Shown here one piece after another: positions 23,546 through 34,179 of a DNA stretch of 64,000 nt. Source of the stretch: Cristatella mucedo. Taxonomy: Eukaryota > Bryozoa > Phylactolaemata > Cristatellidae. Position 1 is the first letter of the stretch. Each line of letters begins with the position of its first letter. The stretch lies in NCBI GenBank assembly GCA_009760855.2, contig WPIO01000062.1:1152001-1216000 (forward strand), read 5' to 3'. The notes under the pieces are model-generated. The model did no database searches, was not told where the DNA came from, and was given only the letters and a program-made list of their open reading frames with translations. The translations under genes and the position numbers were made by a program.

Positions 23546-23691
23546 TATGTATGTACCTGCTTACGCTATGTCAGCTGCTTTCGGATGCTACCACCAAACG
23601 TTTGGTAATGCTTTATATGCAGCCGCTGTAAATTGTCTATAGAGAGACTCAGTTCTCTGAGGGCGCTACATAAATATATGTGTATATATGT
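23546..23691 (+). mobile_element. CR1 3' end fragment
   Basis: It matches the 3' end of the copy at 42065-42540, including GCTTTATATGCAGC and the tail hairpin ending GGGCGCTACATAAAT. The usual ATT tail is replaced by a TA/TG array. Confidence 0.7.
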
Positions 23692-23818
<127 letters not shown>

Positions 23819-25070
23819 ATAGCGCCATCAAAGAACTTGATTCCTTTCTAGGCACTTCACCTGTGCATGTAATGTAATTTATTTAGTGGTAGTGTCAAAA
23901 TGCCGAACACGGTTATTCGTAACAAATACAGAGTCAACAGGCATACCATAGTTAATGGTATTATGCACGGTGTCAGCACCTATAAGCACAACGACTGCAA
24001 CTCACAAGAGCCTAACTAATGATTGGGGAGCGTTTTTAGCTTCTTTTTTTAAATGCAGTCACGTCAGGGGATATCGCGACGCACGTCGGGAATGAGTTCC
24101 AGACTTTGACTGCATACGGAGCACAGCCTCCAAATGATTTGTGGTCTGTCCGAGGCACAGCTAAATGATTTGAATTAAATGAGTAGGTGATATGAGGTGA
24201 TATGATATGAAAATGAGCAGGCCTAGCCTGGTTGGGGAGTTGCTTTTATAGGTAGGTTGGAGCAAGCGAATTAAGGGACCTGAAAGCGAATGACAAAACC
24301 TTAAAATCGATAGGCTGCTTGATGGGAAGCCAGTGCAGCTTTGCGAGAAGTAGTGCCATGTGGCAACTACGACGCTCACAACAGACATGCCTGGCTGCTT
24401 GTGCACCAACTGTAAGGGCCTGATTGTACAGGCCGGTAGACCAGCAAGTAGTGAGTTGCAAAAGTCAAGACGGGATGATGCAAATGCAGCGCCCAATTTT
24501 GATTTAGTTTCCCTGTCTAAGCGGGCCAAAAAAAATTTATGTTACATATTGCGTAGCTGAGAGTAAGCAGATTGGATTATGGAGCTGATGCGGTCGTCTA
24601 GTGAAAGGCCACTTTGGAAGGTGAAGCCTAGATTTTGTGCAGACGCTACAAGACAAATGCTGGCGGAGGTAGTTTTGAGAGTCCAGCTTTCCCGTTTTTG
24701 AGTCAAGCTTGGTTTGCCACAACTCATCCAGTGTCTTTGATGGGATCAGCAGTAGGGAGACAGGGTGGAATTTTCTTAAACTCTCGTGTTCTACTGTTGG
24801 TTTCCTAACTAGCGGCCTAACAACAGCCTTTTAGCAGAGTGCAGGAACCAGATCTGAGGCTATTGACTTATAGAGCCACTAGGTTCTATGCGTCTGCGAG
24901 TCATCTAATGACAGTTTTTTCGGCAATATGTGTAGCTATCAAAAATTGTTCTCCTCAAAAAATGCGCTTCTGATAAAGTTTGTTGGAAATGAAGCCAAAG
25001 GATTCTCATCACCAATTAAATCGACATAAAAGGGCGAGTCAATTTCTGAATAGGCGACACGCCCCTGCTT
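23819..25070 (-). mobile_element. CR1-like retrotransposon fragment
   Basis: The tail hairpin is at 23819-23862. The - strand then follows ORF2 backwards: C-terminus 24010-24170, then the LHWLPIKQPIDFKVLSFAF region near 24330 and DRETKSKLGAAFASSRLDFC near 24500. It becomes weak beyond 24720. Stops break the frame several times. Confidence 0.75.
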
Positions 25071-25214
25071 TGCTTAGTCAACTATGCTTCTACTTCTGAT
25101 GGTAGCATCATAGGACAGAATTAATGATTTAGCAAAAATAAATTCAATTATCTGTCTTCAAAATAGCACGCACAATGCACGCCTAACTAACCGAGCTCAG
25201 CTGCGTTATAATGC
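25071..25214. other. Short non-coding spacer
   Basis: Nothing recognised. Confidence 0.3.
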
Positions 25215-25850
25215 GATTCGATCAAGAATAGGCTTAAAATTGAGCGTCGCAGTGGCCACTTCGCACCACAGCACTTCTCGCCGACCTGCACTGGCTACCA
25301 GTCAAGCAACGCATGGACTTCAAGGTTTTGTCGCTTACTTTTAGGTCACTTCATTCTTTGGCTCCAGCCTATTTCTCAGATCTACTCCCTCACCAGGCTA
25401 AGCATCGTACCACCCGCTTTTAGGAATCCAACAGTCTACCAATACCTCGTACAAACCTTTAATCCTTTGAAGACCGTGCATTTAGCTCGTATGCTTCCAA
25501 AGCCTGGAACTCACTCCCGACTTGCGTCAGAACATCCCCTGACTTTGACCACGTTTAAAAAGAACTTAAAAACACACCTATTTAGGACAGCATTTAGTGG
25601 GTCCCTGTGATTCGTCCTTGATGTGCTAATGCGTGCTGACACTGTGCATGCTGCCACTAACCACATTTGCATGCAGACACTATGCATGTCGCCCCTAACC
25701 ATGTTTTTCATGTTGTTTATCAAGCATGATATTACTCACCATTCAATTGCGTTTCCTGTGCAGCAGACGTAGAGCGCCTAGAACGAGATTGAGTTCTCCG
25801 AGGGCGCTTTATTTAGTGCACTATCATTATTATTATCATCCGGCTGCCGA
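25215..25850 (+). mobile_element. CR1-like retrotransposon 3' fragment
   Basis: It runs from the CHFAPQHFSPTCTGYQ-equivalent region (about 25255) through the C-terminal codons (TFKKNLKTHLFRTAFSGSL, 25548-25607) to the tail hairpin (25789-25830) and an ATT-rich end. A stop and small indels are present. Confidence 0.8.
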
Positions 25851-26945
25851 AGTGCCGGTACATTGGCCCACCCACAAGAGGCGCTGATGCATTATGTGGT
25901 ACCCGAATAGACATATAGATGCCGATATTTTCCTAGAGACCGCACCGTCGACGCATGCTCATCGTGCACGCTGCTACGAGTAACCAGTGGTAAATCCCCA
26001 CGGCACGGAATCCAGTCATACAATTGTACCCAGGCTGGGTTCGGTTGGCTGGGACCAGGCGGCTGTAATGAGGGTCACCGGCTAGGCCGGGGTCGGACCA
26101 ATGCATTGCCGGATGTGTGGTGACGAGAGGTCACCGGGGCTCTTGGGTACAGGAAGTTGGCCAAGTAAGTCGAGGTGTTGGAGGCTCCCGGTCTCTCAGA
26201 GTTATGCACCTGGATTCGTGCAGGCGTGCTCCGGCGATGCTGCCACGCACGCAAGGGAACGAGTACCCAAGGCCCGAGCGGAGCTGGATAGCTCGCTCGT
26301 TGTTGACTTGTATATTCCGCGTTCCCCGTGTAGCGTGTTCGTGACACCACCCCCCCCCGTGTGTTGGCGTCTTTCGGTGGAAGCTTACGACTGTAGTGGT
26401 TGTCGACTCGAACTAGCCAGCAGTTACTCAGCCACCGGGTTTTGGACGGCGTACGCTCGTACTGTTGGATTCCGAGTCGGTTCAACGACAGGACTGCAGA
26501 AGCCGACTGACCCCAACTAACACGTTTGTTCGCGCTTGCTGCGTCGTCTTGCGCCCCTGGAGTGTTCTGTGTATAGGACCTTCCCTGTAGACTTGTTTAG
26601 TTTCCCTGTTGTTGTTGGCGCATGCGTTATTATAAAGAGGTTTAACCTGACGGCCGCTCGTCTTACCCTAGCTCGGTGGCATGGCGAGCGGCAGCGTGGC
26701 CGGAGTATGGCGGGATTTTGCGGGAAATAGCCTCTTACCCCTGGAACTCGGTTACACAATTAAGGGGCGCGGCCGCTAGCCAAATAGGCTTGACGTTAAC
26801 CACTAATTGAATCTATGGCTCCTCACCCACTCTTCGTTTTTGTCGTCGCTCCATTATTCCTGCTACAGTAATATGGCTATTGTGATCGGTAGTCTAAGTT
26901 GCTTCTGCTATTTATCGATGAGACGACAGTGAGAGGTTTCGTGTG
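25851..26945. other. Non-coding or LTR-like sequence, no gene confirmed
   Basis: A 139-codon frame on + (26101-26520) and a 136-codon frame on - overlap, and neither shows a known motif. TATTATAAAGAGG near 26628 and the run up to TTACACAATTAAGGGG (26750-26765) are reminiscent of an LTR end, but this is not supported by a second copy here. Confidence 0.3.
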
Positions 26946-27020
26946 CAGCAAATCTAAAGCGCCTAGAAAGACATTGAATTCTCTGAGGTGGCTTTATCAA
27001 GTGTATTTTTATTATTATTT
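26946..27020 (+). mobile_element. CR1 3' tail fragment
   Basis: Tail hairpin (AAAGCGCCTAGAAAGACATT ... TGGCTTTATC) followed by an ATT-rich run. Confidence 0.7.
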
Positions 27021-27169
27021 TTATATGCAAAAGCAGCCATGAATCCACGAGAGACCCGATCGTCTCGCAGTCTCTCGCAGCCTCTATCGCTTATTTATAG
27101 GAAACGGATACCTTGCGGATTCATGTGCGCGGCTTGCGTAAGCCTTCCGCAGGAGGACCAGGCTTGGCT

Positions 27170-27690
27170 CGGATGCTGCTACCGAGACTCGTTACCGCTG
27201 CAGGTACATCACGACTGGTTGCAGCTTGCCGGCGCCGCATGACTGGTCGCCGCATGCCGGTGCATCAGTACATTTCATCATTTTTTATAAAAGTGCACTT
27301 TGTTATGCTTTAGCCGCCGTTTAAAAGCTCCACGGGTGTAGCTGTACCGCAGAGAATGGGAAAGAGCAACCCGCTGAACCGGTCGATATTCTGTATGCCA
27401 TGTATGATATTTGATATGCCTGTGCCACGTGACTGGCCGCCGCGCGCCGGTACACCGCGACTGGTCAACGCATGCCGGTGCATCAGTACCGGTCGCCATT
27501 AGCCGGTGCCACGTGACCGGTCACCGCATGCAGATGAACCACGACTGGTCGTCGCTAGCCAGTGCGCTGTGACCGGTCGCCGTTAGCGGTGCCGCACGAC
27601 TGGTCGCCACCGAGACCGGTCGCCTAGCGATACACCGCGACCGGTCTCCGAAGCGGGTACCACGTGACTGGTCGCTGCTTGCCAGCGCCA
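27170..27690. repeat. GC-rich degenerate minisatellite, about 29-bp unit
   Basis: At least eleven copies of a unit around ACTGGTCGCCGCATGCCGGT, often preceded by GCCACGTG, are spread over 27205-27690. About 150 bp of non-repeat sequence (27265-27415) interrupts them. CACGTG occurs in four of the units or junctions. Confidence 0.75.
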
Positions 27691-28300
27691 TGAGCAAACA
27701 TGTCACAGCCTTTTAAGGCATTAGAAAGCTTTGCTAATTCGCTGTAAAATGAGCCGTCGCCTGTCGTCTGTATGTTCATGTACCCGTTCGGCCACTTTTG
27801 AGCACCACTGCTACGTGCCAGTGCCATACTGCTACGACGCTACCAGGTCGGCTACTAAGAGTGTCGCTACTTAGCCATTGGCTTATTTTATAAGCAGAGC
27901 ATTCCTAGTATAGCAATCGGGTGAGGCTGTAGTTGTCTATGCGAGAAAAAATGTCGCCCCGTAACCGCTATATGCACTATATGCGTTTGTAACAATAAGC
28001 AGTTCAGTTTAGCGTTGCTTGCCAGAACGATTGCTTTGCGGTAATGCGAATGCGGAAAGCAACAAATGGTACCTAAAATGCGCAAATGCGAGCTGATGCT
28101 ACGCGATGGGTCATACTCGTAACAACATCCCATGTAATAGGCTCCGTTCATTACATAATTAGTCTCTTACCGCGAATAGAATGGGTGCTTTAAGTTTGCA
28201 TGTTTAAGACCACCATCCATCATACGAACGTCCATGTAATCGTAAACAGAAGATACACATATTTAAGATGAATATCCAGACCATCCCAACGCTTGCTCTA
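27691..28300. other. Non-coding, no gene seen
   Basis: Nothing recognised. The sequence is AT-rich towards the right end. Confidence 0.35.
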
Positions 28301-28395
28301 TACTAGTAATAATAATAATAAAAATAATAATAATGCACTTGATAAAGCGCCCTCAGAGAACTCAGTCTCTTTCTAGGCGCTTTACATTTGCTAGT
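28301..28395 (-). mobile_element. CR1 3' tail fragment
   Basis: AAT repeats, then GCACTTGATAAAGCGCCCTC and the rest of the tail hairpin in - orientation, ending within 20 bp of its start. Confidence 0.75.
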
Positions 28396-28782
28396 GCTGC
28401 TTTATATAGATTAGGGCGATAAAAAACATGTCTGCGTATCAACCCTGCTTTGCAACATAGCTATTCCGGGAGGTCTTTTTTATATATTGGCAGTTGCTTC
28501 CTGCAATGAGTGCAAAATGCCTTTGGTCAACTAAATCTCAGCGACTGCTTTCATTCTCTCATTTGAAAACGATATCTTTAAAAGCGTTGACTTAGTAATA
28601 CCAAATGAATATGCTCTAGGAGCGAGTAACAGTTAGTTTGCTCGACAATAATCAACGTGAAATTGTTAATTTTTCTTAGCCGTCGCTTGTTATCGTATTT
28701 AATGTAATTTCCAAGTATGAGGCTTCGGCATTACTTGCTTTTCATTAATACTGAGAGGCTGAGCAGTGCAATCATAGGGTGT
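28396..28782. other. AT-rich non-coding DNA, no gene seen
   Basis: Nothing recognised. Confidence 0.35.
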
Positions 28783-28875
28783 AAATGATAATAATAATGC
28801 ACTTGATAAAGCGCCCTTAGAGAACTCAATCTCTTTCTAGGCGCTTTACATCTGCTGCAAAGGAAATAGCCCAGA
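28783..28875 (-). mobile_element. CR1 3' tail fragment
   Basis: Same structure as 28301-28395. It keeps the tail hairpin plus GCTGCAAAGGAAAT. Confidence 0.75.
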
Positions 28876-28914
28876 ATAGCCGGTGGGTTACTAATAAAGA
28901 AAAGGAATAGGAGC

Positions 28915-29975
28915 TAAAATCGGTAAACTGACAGACAATTGCGACGCTACTCCGGCTGGTTTCTCCTTCTTTCGTGCCCCTAGATCAATCAAAACTGGAG
29001 GTGGAGTTTCTACTATCACGCGCTCGAAATTTGACTTAGCCATTTGCAGTAACGTTGAAGCAGTCTTTCGAATCTATGATCTTGATTTTACCCGACGTAA
29101 AGCTACCGATGGTGGCAGTAGTCTATCGCCCACCAGGTACCAATTCCCCCTGTACCTCAGATTTTTCTTATCTCATTCCGATTACGTGTGCAATAAATCG
29201 ATCCTTCCTCGCTATGGATGATTTCAACATTCACTTTGATAACTTATCTGACGCCTTCAGCACTGAATTTCGTGCATTGAATGACTCATTGTCTCTTGTG
29301 GCTCATGTGCATGGCCCTACTCACATCAAGGGTCACACACTCGATCAGATTTTCTCACACAACCACTTTGTTATCACCAATTATTACCACATCCTGCCTA
29401 TATGACCACTGTATATCTCATTCGGTCTGCAATGTGTGCCCCCCTCCTCCTCATCTAAAATCACCTGTGAATCGCGAAACATCAAGACCTTTGATAATAT
29501 CGATGCTATCCGTTCGAGAATATCTGCTTCGCCTCCCCTTTCTGACCATTCATTATTGGTAAATTACTAAAAAAAATCCTTGATTTAACAGCCTCATTTT
29601 GTATAGTGACAGAAGAGCCTTTTAGGGCTATCACCCCCGCTTGCAGAGGCGATAAAGAATCGCCCACCGCAGGAATCGAACCCACGACCTCAGGACCGAG
29701 GTCATGAAAGCATCCGCCTTACTTAGTGTGCAATCACGGCTCACAATACTACAACACGACATTAGCTGACATGCTCGACGAGCTTGCACCCTTGACTAAG
29801 CGAACTGTGCGCGATCGCCCCGACGGCCTAAGGTTTACCACAGACATTAAATTAGCTAGGTCTATTAAGCGAAAGCTTGAAAAAGCATACACATAATCAG
29901 GACTGACTGTCTATCGATATAAGGCCTACTGTAGATCGTACCAATCGATCCAAAGCAAAGGCCAAGTCTAGCTTC
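28915..29975 (+). mobile_element. CR1-like element, APE endonuclease part, interrupted by a SINE
   Basis: The + frames encode an APE-type endonuclease in pieces: AGFSFFRAPRSIKTGGGVST (about 28950), VYRPPG (29122), the catalytic-site segment AMDDFNIHFDN (29210-29242), and GPTHIKGHTLDQIFSHN (29312-29362). The rest lies beyond the SINE at 29607-29745, including the DELAPLTKRTV-like block at about 29778. This is the 5' half of ORF2, which is missing from most other copies. Frameshifts and stops make it a pseudogene. Confidence 0.75.
29607..29745 (-). mobile_element. tRNA-derived SINE (family 2), inserted in a CR1 copy
   Basis: On - it has a tRNA-like head with A-box-like TAAGTAAGGCGGATGC and B box GTGGGTTCGATTCC, then a tail containing GGTGATAGCCCTAAAAGGCT. 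It is not a functional tRNA, because the acceptor stem does not pair and the head continues into an unrelated tail. Related copies lie at 63712-63870 and 63885-63998. Confidence 0.75.
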
Positions 29976-31650
29976 TTTGCGCAATTCTTTGTTGCCCGCT
30001 TCAATTGGAGAGATTTACCCTGAGGCTCTGAGGCTACGAATGAAGCTTTTGAATCGGATAATCTTAACTGTTTACCTTGGAGATGAGACGTTTGAGGATT
30101 TTCTATTAGGCTTGCAAAGACGCTAACAAGCGATCTGCTAAATTACCTCTAAGATGCTAGGTAATTTTTTTTACCTGACAGCGGCAAAGGAGATGCTTGA
30201 TAGACGACATTGCGCAGTTTTGAATTGTGAATTTGCCATTCAACTAGGATCTTACAGAAGCTAGCCGAACCTTCAGCTAGTATGGCTTTGTAAATCTAAA
30301 ACATCACTTGCATGCTAGTATCCCATTTTCGGTATGCTTTCAAACTTGCGCCTAGTCGACACGGCTAGTTTAAGGTCTGCAGTAATCGACGAAGTATCTA
30401 TGAGAGAGCGTACATAGTTAGTAGCTAGTCAGGGGAGAAAACTCATCCAGAAAAGTGTCCTGTGGATTCCACAAGTAAGGGCAGGTCGAGTGAAGAATGG
30501 GACCGAAGGCATGAGGAGTATATTTTTTAGAGGAATAAATCAACGGCAAATAAGACGGATGATTTTTCATTCCAAGAGGGCACATTCTGCACAGAGATTG
30601 GAGCCGAATGTCAATATTAAGAGTTGAAAGCATACAATTTAAGGAGAATATTTGATCAAGAATGTGACCTTTTGTTTTGAGCAGGGCGACGTGCATAAGC
30701 TACGAGTGGAAATGAATAATTCAATTTACGAAGTTCATGACATGAACGGTCGTTTAGGTCATCAAAATGAACGCATCCCTTTATCGAGTCCATGAAGGGA
30801 TGATTTCTGGAGCCCAATATCAAAAGGAAATCAGAAAATCAAAAGTAAAGAAAGACTTGGTGCCGAGCAAAATATTACACTTACAATCGAAAGCTTACTA
30901 TTGAAAGGACGAAATACAAATGAATCAAAATACTGCTTATTGAAAACTGCAAACGGCTTACAATTTGAGGGAAGAGCGAGCGCTAATGGCTTCCCGCCAC
31001 TTTTTCTTTAACCTGTGGCTATAAAGGAAGAGTCTGTTGGTGCGACGTCGGTTATAGTGTTGCAGTCAGTCGATTTTAGCAACCTGAGATTTATGTCGTA
31101 GAAACAGCTTGGTATCGTCAACTTAAAGGCATATTATTACCGCGAAGAGACATGATTTAGCTGCCCCTGATACAGTCCGCATTGGAATCATGGTCGAAGA
31201 TGTCTACTTCCGGTTTGAAATACTTCTCTCTTCAATTCCCTCTTCGTTCCCCAACGACTCGAGAGTGTTGATGTTCAGTCTTATTTGTCAAATGCACTAT
31301 CCCTTGAGTTAGAAATAGCCCACGATTAGTAGCATTTAAAGTAGGTGGAATATAAACCCACCATTCAACATCCTAGAATCGACAGATCTTTTTAAACGCC
31401 TAGAAAGTCTATTACCTTCGCTTCGGTGACCTGACCCTCCGCATACTCAGCGTGGCGGAGAGCGCTGGTAAAACGAGCGGCTCTAGTTGTCATTTTTTCA
31501 CTCTATGCATAATCCAAGTTCAAAGTCGTAGAAGCGGCACGGAGAAGCGCACCTTTTTGAGCTTCGTTGCCGGGAACAATTGAGAAATGTAAGTAATGGA
31601 CGTACTCAAGGTATATCCCTGCACTTTGTAATGTAATGCAATGTATCTTC
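29973..31650 (-). mobile_element. 1.7-kb repeat, copy 2
   Basis: It matches 1915-3650 throughout, including the antisense CR1-like endonuclease frame (30696-30418; 92 codons, with only silent or very few changes). The right-hand 1.3 kb is more alike between copies than the left-hand 350 bp. The two copies lie in the same orientation about 28.1 kb apart. Confidence 0.8.
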
Positions 31651-31860
31651 GTCTCTAACTCCACAAAGCCATAAAGACTATGTGGGTGTTACGCAGGAGA
31701 GTTTTGTATAGCGCTCACAGCTTAAGTGGCTCCACGTGTCTGTAATATACTCTCTTTCATAATAAAAATTATAATAATACACTTGACAAAGCGCCCTCAT
31801 AGATATCAATCTCTTTCTAGGCGCTTTAGATTTGCTGCAAAGGAAACACGATCTAATGGT
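31651..31860 (-). mobile_element. CR1 3' ends, both tail types
   Basis: The 3' end of the second CR1 subfamily (31640-31745), then the tail hairpin of the main subfamily (31785-31835). It is the counterpart of 4311-4480, with about 40 bp extra of AT-rich sequence. Confidence 0.65.
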
Positions 31861-31863
31861 GAC

Positions 31864-31872
31864 TCTCTCTCC

Positions 31873-31935
<63 letters not shown>

Positions 31936-31984
31936 ACTCATTCTCTCTCTCTCTCTCTCTCTCTCGCTCTCGCTCACTCGCTCA
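31864..31984. repeat. (CT)n microsatellite
   Basis: Interrupted CT array with CACTCACT and CGCT variants. Confidence 0.95.
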
Positions 31985-32550
31985 CATGTACACCTTTTTT
32001 CTCCTTTGGTCTCTCTCTGACTTTTTTTCTTCAGTGTTAGGTTGACTGACCACTGTTTCGGCTAAAATTACTTTGTTAATTAGACAACACTTTTTAGGTG
32101 CATGAAATATCCTGCCTGAACTTTGTTAGCTGTTTTCGGTGAGAAATTGGAAAAAGATAGTTGTATTTAATTTTGATGGTTTCATTAACTAAATTTTGCC
32201 CGATAGCAAAATCTAAGCCAGTTTAGTGCATCCTCTTTCAATGCTAATGAATTACTCCTTAGCCTGGAATTAGCAGCAGCTCTCATTTCAATGTCACTTT
32301 TATAGCTGCTAATTTTATTCGCATCTACATGTATTTGCCATCGTGAAAAATTCAGCTAATTATACTACATTAAGCTTAACATGAAAAAGAAAAGTGTGCT
32401 TACCATGGGCGAGGTAGCCTAGAACTTTAACCTCTAAATTAAATAATGTCAATACAATGTCATGTCGATCATTTAAAATGATCCTTCTCCTGCATCATGT
32501 TAGCTAAGATTGATAGAATTTAACGTAAAATCAACGACTTCAATAAAAAG
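31985..32550. other. AT-rich non-coding DNA, no gene seen
   Basis: Nothing recognised. Confidence 0.35.
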
Positions 32551-32693
32551 TAATAATATATCATTTGTAAAGCGCCATGAGAGAACTTAATATATATTCA
32601 GGCGATTCACGTATGCCTCGCGGCTCGAGCCCACGACCTCAGCCAGGCCTTGGTCGGGGCGAGCACCTTAACCGCTGGACCAAACCATCAGCC
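32551..32693 (-). mobile_element. tRNA-derived SINE (family 1)
   Basis: On - it has an A-box-like segment (GGTCCAGCGGTTAAGGTGC), a B-box-like segment (GAGGTCGTGGGCTCGAGCC) and the 3' hairpin CGCCTGAATA ... TCTCATGGCGC. It matches 63556-63705. Confidence 0.8.
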
Positions 32694-33105
32694 ATGGTAA
32701 TGCCCTCGAACTACTCCTACTCATTGAATTCGAATGACCTCCCAAGGCAAGTGCAGTTCAGGGGGTTTGCCGGGTGAAACTGCTATTGCTTACTGCGATA
32801 GGTTATGCTTTCCTATATTATGCTCGAATGAGTCCCAGCTGGCGTGGAACGCGAACTCACCGGACAGCCTACCTCGCCGCAGCTGCTCAGCCTGAGCTGC
32901 TGGTCACGCTGCAGCTGCGTGTTCGTGCTGCTGTTCGTTTCATTGACGCTATTATAGTTGACATTTATAGTTATCTGCTCTCACTGCGAACGCACGGGAT
33001 GGGACTCTGGCACGCCCCTTTACTTCGGCTAACGCATGAAACGGGAAGCCTACGGTAAAGCCTGCTAAAGCAAGCAAACAGGCGTGCTGTGCAGCTGAAC
33101 GAGTT
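32694..33105. other. Non-coding, no gene seen
   Basis: A 94-codon frame has no motif. No opsin helix 1-6 sequence was found here, although the last opsin exon remnant lies 470 bp downstream. Confidence 0.35.
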
Positions 33106-33572
33106 GTGATCGTACATTCAAGCCAAGTCAAGATCCCAACCAAGCAACGCATCGACTTCATTGTTTTGTCACTCACTTTCAGGTCCCTCCATTTTTCGGC
33201 TCCAGCCTACCTATTCAATCTACTCCTCCACCAGGTTATGCATCATACCAACCGCTTTTCGGAATCTAACTGTTTACCTATACCACGTACAAACCTCAAA
33301 TCCTTTGGAGACCGTGCCTTTAGTTTGTATGCTCCCAAAGCCTGGAACTCACTCCCGACTTCCGTCACGACATCCCCTGACTTGACCACACTTAAAAAGG
33401 AACAAAAACACACCTATTTATCACAGAATTTAGTGGGTCCCTATTATATGTTCTTTATTTGCTTATTCGTGCTGACACTGCATGCAGCCACTAATCATAC
33501 CTACTTTCTGACCCTGTGAATGTCACCCCTAACCATGTTATGTTGTTTATTGAGCATTCTACCACTAACCAT
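33106..33572 (+). mobile_element. CR1-like 3' fragment fused to the opsin remnant
   Basis: It encodes the CR1 C-terminus (IDFIVLSLTFRSLHF, then FGDRAFSLYAPKAWNSLPTS). It continues through the 3' UTR to GCATTCTACCACTAACCATT, where the sequence changes abruptly to an opsin exon. The CR1 tail hairpin and ATT repeat, normally about 60-100 bp further on, are missing. The junction is therefore a deletion or recombination point rather than a normal insertion end. Confidence 0.8.
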
Positions 33573-33758
33573 TTGTTCAATCCCATCCTGTACGTGCTGA
33601 CGAACAGACGCTTCCGGCAGAGACTGATGATCCTCACCTCGTCCAGTCTCAGCAGCAGTTCTCAGAAGCAGATCTTTGAGGGACCATCCAAACTCCCGGT
33701 CAAGGTCACAGCAAGATCGAGCCAAGAATGGCCTCAAAAACCTTCAACGAGTCTGTGA
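33573..33758 (+). pseudogene. Truncated last exon of a second opsin
   Basis: From LFNPILYVLTNRRFRQRL onward it is near-identical in protein and close in DNA to the end of exon 5 of the opsin at 6083-20721. It continues with its own Ser-rich tail (SSSLSSSSQKQ) to a TGA at 33756-33758, 22 residues longer than the first opsin would predict over the alignable part. Upstream sequence is a CR1 fragment, so helix 6 and the retinal-binding lysine are absent. No other exon of this copy was found in the window. It is a paralogue cut by a deletion and cannot make an opsin. Confidence 0.88.
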
Positions 33759-33899
33759 GAGCTTCAGCGCCAACCCACCGCTAGGCTTCGACACCCTAGC
33801 TTGACTATTTCGCGAAACTTGGCAAAGCTGCATGCTGGGCTGTTGCATTGTACGTGATGCGGTGGTTGAGTTCAATAGTAGCACAGCTTAACTGATAAT

Positions 33900-34085
33900 T
33901 GCTCCAAAGCCCTGTAAGAAATCGCAAGAAGTCGTACTGTCGTCTGCTATCGCTAGACGGATAGTTACTCTCCGGCGCTGCGAAAATTCGAGAGAAGTCT
34001 TACTGTACCAGTAGGCTTAACTGATTGCTGCTCCTAAGTGCGGCAAGAATTCGAAAGAAGTCGAAGTGCGCCAGCTAGCTTAGAG
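33900..34085. repeat. Degenerate tandem repeat, three units of about 65-70 bp
   Basis: The units share AAGAAGTCGTACTG/AGAAGTCTTACTGTACC and GATAGTTGCTCC-like blocks at about 33925, 33990 and 34048. A single related block, TTCGAGAAATCGTACTGTGC, occurs once in the 3' UTR of the first opsin at about 20957. It lies at a similar distance from the stop codon (about 236 versus 227 nt). Confidence 0.6.
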
Positions 34086-34173
34086 GATAGCTGCTCCCCG
34101 GCGGCGCCCCCAGAAGCCTCGCTGGGCCTGAGATCGGGCGCACACTGAGTAGCCGATTCAAAATGGAAAATCA

Positions 34174-34179
34174 AATAAA
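34174..34179 (+). promoter_or_regulatory. Polyadenylation signal downstream of the opsin remnant
   Basis: AATAAA followed by an A run, 416 nt after the stop. It may be the old 3' end of the second opsin. Confidence 0.35.

Noticed and set aside
29607-29745. Possible tRNA gene
   Set aside because: A and B boxes are present, but the cloverleaf does not close and a conserved non-tRNA tail follows in three copies, so it is a SINE.
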